Part shown: piece by piece, positions 16,520-24,704 of the stretch
Numbering within the stretch: position 1 is the stretch's first letter
Layout: each line of letters starts with the position of its first letter
NCBI RefSeq assembly: GCF_000808535.1
Contig: NZ_JWLV01000001.1
Span: 248,001-312,000, forward strand
From: Vibrio sinaloensis
GTDB lineage: Bacteria; Pseudomonadota; Gammaproteobacteria; Enterobacterales; Vibrionaceae
Length of the DNA stretch: 64,000 nucleotides
Reading direction: 5' to 3'
The notes under the pieces: generated by a model
What the model saw: only the letters and a program-made list of their open reading frames with translations
The model's database searches: none
Told to the model about the DNA's origin: nothing
Made by a program: the position numbers and the translations under genes

Positions 16520-18442
16520 ATGTCAAAAATTAACACTGCCAATGTGAGTATTCCTGATGAGATACTTCAAAGCTGGCAGACCATTGTAAACCTTCTTGCT
16601 GACATCATTTCTGTGCCTGCTGCTCTGGTGATGCGTATTCACTCCGATGAAATTGAAGTATTCACTGCCAATAACAACGCGTCTCACCCATATAAACCCG
16701 GAGATAAGGAGTCTCTCAATCAAGGGCTCTACTGTGAGACCGTGGTCAACGAAATGCGTATGCTTCATGTACCTAATGCCAACAATGATCCAGCTTGGAA
16801 AAACAACCCGGATATGGTGCACGGTCTTATGGCCTACTGCGGGTTGCCGGTACGTTGGCCAAATGGTGACGTCTTTGGCACCATTTGTGTGCTAGACAAC
16901 AAAGAAAACAACTTCACACAGACCTATCAAGATTTGCTTACCTCGTTTCGAGACTCTGTCGAATCACATTTAAAAACGCTGTATCAAAACCATCGCCTAA
17001 AACAGCTTAACGACGAGTTAAAATCTCGAGTTCACACCAGAACTCAAGATTTAGTTGATTTGAACTACGAGCTGAACGTCGAGATTGATAAACGCCGAGC
17101 GGCAGAGCAAAAAATTCGCTACCAGCAACGACATGACATTGGCACCGGATTTTTAAACCGTTCAGCACTAGAGTTTGAGACTGAGACGCTTCTCAAGTCG
17201 ATTACCGATAACGTTACGACCGATGTCGCCGTTGTGCATATCGGCTTTGCGAACGGTCGCCGTATCCAATCAAAATATGGCTATTCGGTGTGGGACCATA
17301 TCTTGGTTCAATTTAGACATCGATTGGGAGATTTAACAAAGTTCAACGTGCTGACGGCAAGACCAACCTCTACCGATTTAGCCTTTCTGTTCGAATCAAA
17401 AAACCTCGATGGTGACATTCAAGAATTGTGTAGCCTGTTGATTGACGTGAGTCAGTCTCACTTTGATATTGAGGGAGAAAAACTGCACCTTCACAGTTAC
17501 ATTGGCATCGCAACATCCAAAGATACCTTATGCACCTCCAGCATATTGAAGTTCGCGGTTGAAGCGATGCAGTCTTGCAAGGATTCAGGGCACAAGTTCA
17601 GTTTCTATTCGCAAGATATTTCCGATGTGCAGAAAAACATTAACCAGCTCGAGAGCTATCTGTTACAAGCCGTACGCAACGACGACTTGTTGCTGTACTT
17701 CCAACCGAAAGTCTCTCCGCATACTCACCAGTGGATTGGTGCAGAGGCGCTGCTGCGTTGGCGCCACCCTATTCTAGGCGATATTTCCAACGAAACATTG
17801 ATTCATTTAGCGGAACAAAATGGCCTGATTTTCGAAGTGGGCAGTTTTGTTCTTCGCTCCGCAATACAAAAAGCGTCTGAGTGGGTCGACCATGTGCAAG
17901 AGTTCAAACTTGGCGTCAATGTGTCTGCGGTACAACTGCAAAGCCCTCAGTTTGTCCAACAGGTAAGAGATTTACTCAACACGTACAAACTCCCTGCCCA
18001 TTATCTTGAGCTAGAAGTGACAGAAAGTGGTCTTATTGCCGATGAGGTCGTCGCGCGTAACACCCTGACAGCACTGAGTAAATTGGGAGTGACACTGTCA
18101 CTTGATGATTTTGGTACCGGTTATGCTTCATTCAATTATCTGAAGAAGTTTCCGTTCGATGCGATAAAAATCGACAAAAGCTTTGTCCACCACCTAGATG
18201 AGAGCAACGAAGACCGAGAAATCGTTCGCTCGATTATCAACATTGCGAAAAAGCTTGATTTGACGGTGACGGTAGAAGGGATTGAAAACGAAGCTCACGA
18301 AGCCTTTATTCTCGAAGAAGAATGCGAGGTTGGTCAGGGCTACCTGTATGGAAAACCGATGCCTTGCGATCTTTTCGAAGCGAGCTTTTTAAAGCAACAT
18401 TTGACCAATCAAATCGATGACTCTGCTCAGACATCCCTCTGA
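16520..18442 (+). CDS. Cyclic di-GMP phosphodiesterase: GAF, degenerate GGDEF, EAL
   Basis: A cytoplasmic 640-residue signalling protein. Order: GAF domain (about 15-155), a coiled-coil linker (about 155-200), a GGDEF-fold domain (about 210-370) whose signature is lost (TSTDLAFLF where GGDEF should be), and an EAL domain (about 385-630). The EAL domain keeps its catalytic set: EALLRW, NVSAVQL, EVTESG, LDDFGTGYASF, KIDKSF and VEGIENE. It should therefore degrade cyclic di-GMP, with GAF and possibly the inactive GGDEF fold as regulators. It is monocistronic. The GAF ligand cannot be told. Confidence 0.93.
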   Translation: MSKINTANVSIPDEILQSWQTIVNLLADIISVPAALVMRIHSDEIEVFTANNNASHPYKPGDKESLNQGLYCETVVNEMRMLHVPNANNDPAWKNNPDMVHGLMAYCGLPVRWPNGDVFGTICVLDNKENNFTQTYQDLLTSFRDSVESHLKTLYQNHRLKQLNDELKSRVHTRTQDLVDLNYELNVEIDKRRAAEQKIRYQQRHDIGTGFLNRSALEFETETLLKSITDNVTTDVAVVHIGFANGRRIQSKYGYSVWDHILVQFRHRLGDLTKFNVLTARPTSTDLAFLFESKNLDGDIQELCSLLIDVSQSHFDIEGEKLHLHSYIGIATSKDTLCTSSILKFAVEAMQSCKDSGHKFSFYSQDISDVQKNINQLESYLLQAVRNDDLLLYFQPKVSPHTHQWIGAEALLRWRHPILGDISNETLIHLAEQNGLIFEVGSFVLRSAIQKASEWVDHVQEFKLGVNVSAVQLQSPQFVQQVRDLLNTYKLPAHYLELEVTESGLIADEVVARNTLTALSKLGVTLSLDDFGTGYASFNYLKKFPFDAIKIDKSFVHHLDESNEDREIVRSIINIAKKLDLTVTVEGIENEAHEAFILEEECEVGQGYLYGKPMPCDLFEASFLKQHLTNQIDDSAQTSL

Positions 18443-18450
18443 GCAGTCTT
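18423..18450 (+). terminator. Hairpin at the 3' end of the EAL gene
   Basis: A perfect 9-bp stem CTGCTCAGA / TCTGAGCAG (18423-18446) with a 6-base loop spans the stop codon of the EAL gene. Only a short TCTT follows, so termination may be weak. Confidence 0.55.
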
Positions 18451-18546
18451 GAATTGACGCAAGGCGAGAAAGGCCCAATTTACTCGCAATAGGCGATCTT
18501 CACGTATATAATCGCGCCTTTTATTTCTCTACCAAGTGAACGTCTT

Positions 18547-20202
18547 ATGGATCAGTTAACCGCTGCACTAAAAAAAATTGAAAAACAGAACTATCGCGCG
18601 TATCAGCAAATTAAAGGCTGCTATGACTTTAGCGACTTCACTTTCTATATTGATTACGTTCAAGCTGACCCGTACGCCTCCCCTACACGTGTAAGAGCGG
18701 TACGTCCTTGGTCGGTGACTGGCCTCCAATGGTTACGAGAAAAATCAGCGGCTTACCAAGTCGCTGCACGTGACTTTATCGCACGCAGCTTTGCTCAATT
18801 AGCCAAGCAAGAATCGAGCGTTAGCATTGCGCTGTCAGGGCAAGTGGTGCTCGACAGCACTGCCGTGCTCTTCACCGATGAAGGGATTGAACTGCGTTTT
18901 CGCATCAATCTACCCGCAGAAGGGAGAAGCGTGCTTGGCAAAAAAGCCGACAATATTTTAACCTTCCACCTGCCTAAGTATATTCGACGCGCGACACTTG
19001 AGCGTGAGTTAGACATTGAAGCGCTCGTTCACCACTGCGAAGTGGTAGAAGATCAAGCATTCTTGCGCAGCAAATTGGATAAACATAATCTATTGGCCTT
19101 TGTCGCTAACGGTTCTGTTCTGCCACGTATTGCTGGCAACTGTGACCTACCAATGAAAGACGCCGTCGCTATCACAGCCCCGAAATCTCTTGAAGTGACG
19201 ATCGAAACGCCAAACCAAGGCCCTATTACTGGCCTTGGTATTCGTAAAGGTATCACCTTAATCGTTGGTGGCGGTTTCCATGGTAAATCCACCCTACTCA
19301 CTGCGATTGAGCGCTCAATTTACGATCACATCCCCGGTGACGGTCGTGAGCGTATCGTGACCAACCTAAATGCTATGAAGATTCGAGCTGAGGATGGTCG
19401 TTGTGTCCACAACCTAAGTTTGGCCAATTACATTAACCATTTGCCAATGGGTAAAGATACCGAAAACTTCTCGACACAAGATGCGTCTGGATCAACGTCT
19501 CAAGCGGCTTGGCTACAAGAATCTATTGAATCTGGCGCAACGGGTTTGCTGATCGACGAAGACACATCAGCCACTAACTTTATGATTCGTGATGAACGAA
19601 TGCAGGCATTGGTGAGTAAAGGTGATGAACCGATTACACCGCTTGTTGACCGCATTGGTCAGCTCCGTGACGAACTCGATGTTTCTTCTGTGATTGTTAT
19701 GGGGGGCTCTGGCGACTACCTCGACGTTGCAGATACCGTGATTCAAATGCACGACTATCAAGCCATAGACGTGACGGAAAAAGCACAGCAAGTCATTGCT
19801 CAGCATCCAAGTCAACGTGACAACGAGTGTGAATCACCATTGGTAACCTACAGACCTCGTTCGGTAAACCGAGCAAATCTGCAGAGCATTTTGGCCGACG
19901 GCAAGTTTAGAGTGTCCGCGAAAGGTGTTGAATCACTGCGTTTCGGTAAGGAGTTCACCGATTTATCTGCACTGGAACAACTTGAATCTAGCGCAGAAAT
20001 CAATGCCATCGGCTGGTTGTGGTTCCAGCTTGCCCAGTTACCAGGTTGGTCCGCTAACCCTGCCAAAGAGTTCAGTGAAATGCTTCATGGCAACTGGCAC
20101 GCTTCAATGCCAAATCATGGTGACCTTGCCAAACCTCGCGTGATGGATGTGATGGCCGCATTAAACCGAATGCGTAAGGCTCAATTCAAGCCAGCTCGCT
20201 AA
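18547..20202 (+). CDS. Predicted ATPase of the ABC class (COG3044 type), function unknown
   Basis: A 551-residue soluble protein that I recognise as the COG3044 group of stand-alone ABC-class ATPases. Residues 1-230 form a family-specific N-terminal region. A Walker A motif GGGFHGKSTLL follows at about 240-250; the STLLTAIE and DGRERI stretch and the GLLIDEDTSATNFMIRD block (Walker B plus catalytic acid) lie around 325-345. It has no membrane segments and no permease partner beside it, so it is not a transporter subunit. The cellular role of the family is not known to me. A shared terminator separates it from the J-domain gene. Confidence 0.82.
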   Translation: MDQLTAALKKIEKQNYRAYQQIKGCYDFSDFTFYIDYVQADPYASPTRVRAVRPWSVTGLQWLREKSAAYQVAARDFIARSFAQLAKQESSVSIALSGQVVLDSTAVLFTDEGIELRFRINLPAEGRSVLGKKADNILTFHLPKYIRRATLERELDIEALVHHCEVVEDQAFLRSKLDKHNLLAFVANGSVLPRIAGNCDLPMKDAVAITAPKSLEVTIETPNQGPITGLGIRKGITLIVGGGFHGKSTLLTAIERSIYDHIPGDGRERIVTNLNAMKIRAEDGRCVHNLSLANYINHLPMGKDTENFSTQDASGSTSQAAWLQESIESGATGLLIDEDTSATNFMIRDERMQALVSKGDEPITPLVDRIGQLRDELDVSSVIVMGGSGDYLDVADTVIQMHDYQAIDVTEKAQQVIAQHPSQRDNECESPLVTYRPRSVNRANLQSILADGKFRVSAKGVESLRFGKEFTDLSALEQLESSAEINAIGWLWFQLAQLPGWSANPAKEFSEMLHGNWHASMPNHGDLAKPRVMDVMAALNRMRKAQFKPAR

Positions 20203-20204
20203 GT

Positions 20205-20232
20205 AAAAAGCGCCGATAACGGCGCTTTTTTA
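20205..20232. terminator. Bidirectional terminator between the COG3044 ATPase and J-domain genes
   Basis: GCGCCG (20210-20215) pairs with CGGCGC (20220-20225) over the loop ATAA. A5 flanks it on the left and T6 on the right. The right end includes the stop codon of the minus-strand J-domain gene. Confidence 0.9.
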
Positions 20233-20847
20233 ATGTCTGAGAACATTCCATGCCTCACACAGAATTCGAAATCGGTCACTGTCGCCGTTGTCTCGGTCGG
20301 GGTGCCATTTCAACGCTAGCTTACGCCATGTTTTACGAATCTCAGTGTGGGTCGCATCGTGAGGCAGCTCAAACAATTTGAGCGCTTTGGCTCTATCCAT
20401 GTCTTTACCGTCCGTACCGCCAACAAACTCGCGATAACGTGTCCAGAACTCGTTAAGTAGCCGCTTAATCTCCCCTTCCTCGGCTTCGTAGTTTTGCCAG
20501 TCCAAATAGTAATCTCGCAGTGGATCGTGATGATCGACTTCATGACCAAACACTTGGCTTTGGGGCATTAAAATAATGTCCATTGCTTGGACTTGTAACC
20601 AGTTGTCGGGATAGAGCGTCTCTTGCAGCTGGTACAGAGCGTTCATGATCAGAAAATTTCGCTTAAATAGGTCTTTGTCTGGGGATGCATCCAGCAAAGG
20701 CATAATCTCAATTTCGGTTAAATGAGACGCTAGGGTGTGAACTTTCCAGCCGCTCGGTTGTTTTCTCAATACTTCAAGAATGGGCCAGAGTAGCGGATTT
20801 TCCATGTACTGCTGAAATTGTGCGGCAAGTCCTGATTGCTGTGGCAT
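20230..20847 (-). CDS. DnaJ-related protein with C-terminal J domain
   Basis: About 205 residues. The last 50 form a J domain with the HPD triad (LALKWHPDRDNGDSDRF), which stimulates an Hsp70 ATPase such as DnaK. The first 145 residues resemble the DNAJ_related N-terminal region of gammaproteobacterial proteins. There is no Gly/Phe or zinc-finger region, so it is not DnaJ itself. An in-frame GTG nine bases upstream is an alternative start; neither has a strong ribosome site. Its client is unknown. Confidence 0.85.
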   Translation of the reverse strand: MPQQSGLAAQFQQYMENPLLWPILEVLRKQPSGWKVHTLASHLTEIEIMPLLDASPDKDLFKRNFLIMNALYQLQETLYPDNWLQVQAMDIILMPQSQVFGHEVDHHDPLRDYYLDWQNYEAEEGEIKRLLNEFWTRYREFVGGTDGKDMDRAKALKLFELPHDATHTEIRKTWRKLALKWHPDRDNGDSDRFRILCEAWNVLRH

Positions 20848-20954
20848 ACGAATCACTGATTGTTGGAGATACTCTAATTGAAAGCCACTCCAACCGATTT
20901 GTCGAGTCGCAATCGATCAATTCGCAGGGTTTTCTATCAGATTGAGAGTTTACT

Positions 20955-20975
20955 CCAAGGCATCACATACCTTGG
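20955..20975. other. Small inverted repeat between convergent/divergent signals
   Basis: CCAAGG and CCTTGG, 6 bp each, are separated by nine bases in the intergenic space between the oxygenase gene's terminator and the J-domain gene start. Its role is unknown; it could be an extra hairpin or an operator for the J-domain gene. Confidence 0.3.
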
Positions 20976-20981
20976 AAAACG

Positions 20982-21024
20982 AAAAAGCCAAGAGATGACG
21001 GTGTCGTCATGACTCCTGGCTTTC
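20982..21024 (-). terminator. Terminator of the 2OG-Fe oxygenase gene
   Basis: On the minus strand a long stem is formed by AAGCCA...CGTCAT and ATGACG...TGGCTT with an internal mismatch and a four-base loop. It is followed by TTTTTC, 20 bases after the stop codon of the oxygenase gene. Confidence 0.8.
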
Positions 21025-21042
21025 GTTCACGCGATGAGAAGA

Positions 21043-21882
21043 TTAGATAACACCCAGCTCTCTCAGACGCTCCATTAGGTAGCTGTGCGCTGTGTAACGC
21101 TCAGACAATACAACATCAGGCTTAGGATGAAGGAACAATGGCAACGAAATGCGCGATTGCTCTTGGCGTTCACCCGTTGGGTTAATCACTCGGTGTGTTG
21201 TCGATGGGAAGTAACCGCCCGATGCTTCTTGCAGCATGTCACCAATGTTAATGATCAAGTTACCAAAATCACATGGAACATCAATCCACTCGCCATCTTT
21301 GCCCAGAACTTGTAAACCCGGTTCATTGGAAGCAGGAAGCACGGTGAGCAAGTTAATGTCCTCATGAGCCGCTGCGCGGATTGCTCCTGGCTCTTCATCG
21401 CCTGTCATCGGCGGGTAGTGGAGGATACGCAGTAGGGTTTTATCACTGCCGTTGATCATTTCAGACAACGCTACTGAGAACTTCTCTTGAACCTCTTTTG
21501 GCGCATGCGCTTCAACCCAGCCTAAGAGTTCTTCAGCAAACGCATTAGCACGTTGGTAGTACTCCATGATCTGCTCTTTAAGTTCTTCCGGCATTTGACC
21601 CCAAGGGTAAACATGGAAGTACTCTTTAATGTCTTTAACTGAGTGGCCTTTGGCTACTTCTGACACAGAAGGCGGAAAGTAACCATCTTGAGTTTCAACA
21701 TTGAAGGTAAATTCGTTCTTTCTTTCAGACATAAAGAACTTGTACCAGTTGTCATAGATAGACTCGACAAGCTCTTTGGGAATTGGGTGATTCTTCAGTA
21801 CCCCAAAGCCGGTTTCACGCAGCGAGGTAACAAATTGCTCTGCGGCATCGTTTGCAAGGTAATCTACAGTTTCCAGTTTCAT
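21043..21882 (-). CDS. Isopenicillin N synthase-like Fe(II)/2-oxoglutarate-dependent oxygenase
   Basis: A 279-residue double-stranded beta-helix oxygenase. The iron-binding triad is visible as HED (in AAAHEDINLLTVLP) and a distal His in STTHRVINP, and the 2-oxoglutarate carboxylate pair as Arg...Ser in EQSRISLPLFLHP. The N-terminal half has the DIOX_N-like GFGVLKNHPIP. These are the hallmarks of the plant/fungal-type IPNS subfamily. The substrate is unknown, and no biosynthetic genes flank it. It is transcribed alone with its own terminator. Confidence 0.88.
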   Translation of the reverse strand: MKLETVDYLANDAAEQFVTSLRETGFGVLKNHPIPKELVESIYDNWYKFFMSERKNEFTFNVETQDGYFPPSVSEVAKGHSVKDIKEYFHVYPWGQMPEELKEQIMEYYQRANAFAEELLGWVEAHAPKEVQEKFSVALSEMINGSDKTLLRILHYPPMTGDEEPGAIRAAAHEDINLLTVLPASNEPGLQVLGKDGEWIDVPCDFGNLIINIGDMLQEASGGYFPSTTHRVINPTGERQEQSRISLPLFLHPKPDVVLSERYTAHSYLMERLRELGVI

Positions 21883-22091
21883 GACTTTACTTTTTTAGTT
21901 ATTGATATTGAAAGCAGGATTCTAAGTGTGACATATAGGTAAATCAAACTTTGATGAAATGAAACAGCAACTTTAACGAGTTAATGTGCAGTTAAAAGGT
22001 CTTTCAACAGATTTTGTTATCGGAGGGAGTGGCGACGTCTTTGCTCAGCAGCGCATCGCCATTGGATAGCAGTAGATTTCTAACTCAACGA

Positions 22092-22412
22092 TTAACAACG
22101 TGTATTTTGCTCTATCCACGCTAGATAAGGGTTGAAGCCCTCAACAAATGGCACTTGAACCACCTGCGGGACTTCATAATCATGAAGCTCGACGATCACT
22201 TGTTCGAGCTCTGCGTAACACGATTTCTTGGTTTTGATGACGAGCAATGATTCATCGTCACAACACACCTCCCCTTTCCACATGTAGTGACTTTGAATCG
22301 GGATCGCTTGAATGCAGGCTGCCAAGCCTTTGGACAACAAACCAGAAATGATGGATTGTTGATTCTCTTCATTGTTGGTTGTCGTTAACACGATGCAGTA
22401 TTGGCCGCTCAT
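22092..22412 (-). CDS. cutA: Divalent-cation tolerance protein CutA
   Basis: CutA is a small trimeric protein of the PII-like fold, historically linked to copper tolerance. The 106-residue protein shows the family landmarks: ACIQAIPIQSHYMWKGEV near residue 33, then VIKTKKSCY, and HDYEVPQVVQVPFVEGFNPYLAWI at the C-terminus. It lies 27 bases downstream of helD on the same strand and may be co-transcribed with it. The exact role remains unsettled in the literature. Confidence 0.93.
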   Translation of the reverse strand: MSGQYCIVLTTTNNEENQQSIISGLLSKGLAACIQAIPIQSHYMWKGEVCCDDESLLVIKTKKSCYAELEQVIVELHDYEVPQVVQVPFVEGFNPYLAWIEQNTRC

Positions 22413-22439
22413 TTTTCCGCCTATCTGTTATTCTATTGG

Positions 22440-24506
22440 TTAGTGTTGCACAATCACAGGATAATCGCCGTCAGCCAGCTCCCTGACAAAGCTCGAGCCA
22501 TCACCTTTATAGGTTACCCATACCTTTTTCTTCGCTCTGGTGAGCGCCACATAAAACAAGCGACGCTCTTCAGCATATGGGTAAGTATCGATAGATTGAG
22601 TGAGTGCACCATCAAGATGAAGCGTTTTCACTCGAGCCGGGAACTGCCCTTCATCCACTGAGACGAGGATAACAAAATCTGCCTCTTTGCCTTTGCTGGC
22701 ATGACATGTCATGAAATCAATCGACAACATGGCAAAGCGTTTTTGCCAATCACTTAACAACTCTGGCTTGTGATAATGGTTGCGCCCGAGCAATAGCACG
22801 GTTTGCGTCGCTTTGGCTTTGCGATTCAGATCATCAAGGATCTTCTCAACATTTGCACTTGGCGCCAACACAACCGATTTCGCTTTCTGCTCTTTGTGAC
22901 TATTGAGCGCTTTGTTAAGTTGGGACGGGTTTTGCTGCACAAACTGGTTCGCCACTTCACCAAGTCGATTGTTAAAGCGATAAGTCGTATCTAGGTGGTG
23001 GATCGTCGAGTGCGGGAAACGATCTTTAAATCCGGTAGTAAGGTCGACATCGGAACCCGCAAACTGATAAATAGATTGCCAATCGTCGCCAACGGCAAAC
23101 AGCACACACTCTTGGTGTTCACTTTGTTTGCACAGTGCTTCAACCAGCGCCAGTCTTTGCGGTGAAATATCTTGATACTCGTCGATCATGATGTATTTCC
23201 ACGGAGAGACAAACTTGCCCTTTTCAACCCACTTTGTCGCTTGGGTGATCATGATATTGAAGTCCACATGCCCTTCACTCTTGAGCATCTCCTGCCAAGC
23301 GGTGTAACAAGGCCACACCAAAGCGAGTTCACTGTTAAGGCGAGTGTATTCAGGATGTTCAATAAGCGACTGTTGGATCTCTTTTTTGGTTGTCCCCATT
23401 GCACTCAATTGAGAAAGCTGTTTTTCCAACCAAGCAATGAGTTTGGGGTTTTCGACATGACTGCCCAGTTCTTCATCCCCAGCTAAATAGGCTATTGGCC
23501 ATTTCTGGAGGTGCTTTTGCCAGCGCTTGAAGGCGGTCGGCGTCATCCAGTGTTTCTTCAGCCAATCCACGCACCATGCAGTACGTAAACCGTCATCAAG
23601 CGCCATAGGTGAAATAGTTACGTCATTGCCTTCAACCTGCTTAAGAATGTAGAGACCCAGTTGATGAAAGGTATTCACACGGATTGGCTCTGCACTTAAA
23701 CCAATCTTGTCGTTTAACCGCGCCTTCATTTCATTGGCAGCTTCACGACCAAAGGCTAACATTAGAATCTGCTCCGCCTGCGCCAAATGGCTTTGCAGCA
23801 AGTATGCAACGCGAGCCGTCAGCACACTCGTTTTCCCTGACCCTGCCCCTGCGAGCACCAGGTTATTGTCGTCATTAAGTAGCACAGCTTGCTGCTGGGT
23901 ATGATTGAGAGGAGAAGACTCGATCTGGGAAAACAGCACTTTCCAATTTTCAAGTTCGTTAACCATCCAATCTTCATTTCGTTTCGCCAAGGTTTGGTTG
24001 GTTTCTAGGATCCAAGGAAGCAATCTATCCACACGATCCGGCATACGCAGCATCGCATCTTCCAAGTCCATTTCCATTTTGTTGAAGTCGTTATCTAATT
24101 CGGCAAGCCAAGCGTTGACCGCGGAGTGGGTCAAAAAGGCAGGTTGACGCTCGAAACTGCGAACTTTCGCTTCCCACTTTGGCAAATACTCAATCAGTTG
24201 TTGGCACTGGGTTTGATGCCATTGCTGGTAAGATGCCACCGCAAATCGAGCAAACTCACGGCAACGCTCCCAATCGAGTCCTTGCACTAACCAAGATTTT
24301 TCAACGCCTTCTTCTTGATGAGCGAAAAACTGCAAACCACCCCAGAAAAGGCCTCGCTTGAGTTTTATTTTTCCGCTCCAAACATTGAAAGGAATGCGCT
24401 CTTCGCTTCGTTCAGACGCGAGAACGAGGTAGTCGGACTCTAGAGTGACTCGATGATATTCGTTTTGAACCAAAAACTGTGCAGTCTTGTTTGCGATTAG
24501 CTGCAT
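22440..24506 (-). CDS. helD: DNA helicase IV (superfamily 1, UvrD-like)
   Basis: HelD is a 3'-to-5' DNA helicase involved in recombination and repair. The 688-residue product (E. coli HelD is 684) has the HelD-specific N-terminal part with IPFNVWSGKIKLKRGLFWGG, then the SF1 motifs: LNHTQQQAVL (Q), Walker A AGAGSGKTSVL, LAFGREAANEM (Ia), MIDEYQDIS (II), FAVGDDWQSIYQFAGSD (III), MTCHASKGKEADFV (V) and RRLFYVALTRAKKKV (VI). I chose the ATG at 24506, which matches the E. coli start; the frame extends back to 24578. Confidence 0.95.
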   Translation of the reverse strand: MQLIANKTAQFLVQNEYHRVTLESDYLVLASERSEERIPFNVWSGKIKLKRGLFWGGLQFFAHQEEGVEKSWLVQGLDWERCREFARFAVASYQQWHQTQCQQLIEYLPKWEAKVRSFERQPAFLTHSAVNAWLAELDNDFNKMEMDLEDAMLRMPDRVDRLLPWILETNQTLAKRNEDWMVNELENWKVLFSQIESSPLNHTQQQAVLLNDDNNLVLAGAGSGKTSVLTARVAYLLQSHLAQAEQILMLAFGREAANEMKARLNDKIGLSAEPIRVNTFHQLGLYILKQVEGNDVTISPMALDDGLRTAWCVDWLKKHWMTPTAFKRWQKHLQKWPIAYLAGDEELGSHVENPKLIAWLEKQLSQLSAMGTTKKEIQQSLIEHPEYTRLNSELALVWPCYTAWQEMLKSEGHVDFNIMITQATKWVEKGKFVSPWKYIMIDEYQDISPQRLALVEALCKQSEHQECVLFAVGDDWQSIYQFAGSDVDLTTGFKDRFPHSTIHHLDTTYRFNNRLGEVANQFVQQNPSQLNKALNSHKEQKAKSVVLAPSANVEKILDDLNRKAKATQTVLLLGRNHYHKPELLSDWQKRFAMLSIDFMTCHASKGKEADFVILVSVDEGQFPARVKTLHLDGALTQSIDTYPYAEERRLFYVALTRAKKKVWVTYKGDGSSFVRELADGDYPVIVQH

Positions 24507-24704
24507 TGTGCCGTATCCATGTTTTTCATGGCGGGTATGATAACTCAACACGCATTGAGTTTGAAAAGATCCTGTCAATATCCGCCGTCAAGTTCACGTT
24601 GAGCAATCAATAAACAAACGAACCGGTTTCTTATTCTGTATCAGAAGTTTACCATTGACGAACAGGCTATACTGCCTGCATCAAAACTTACAAGTAGACG
24701 AGAC

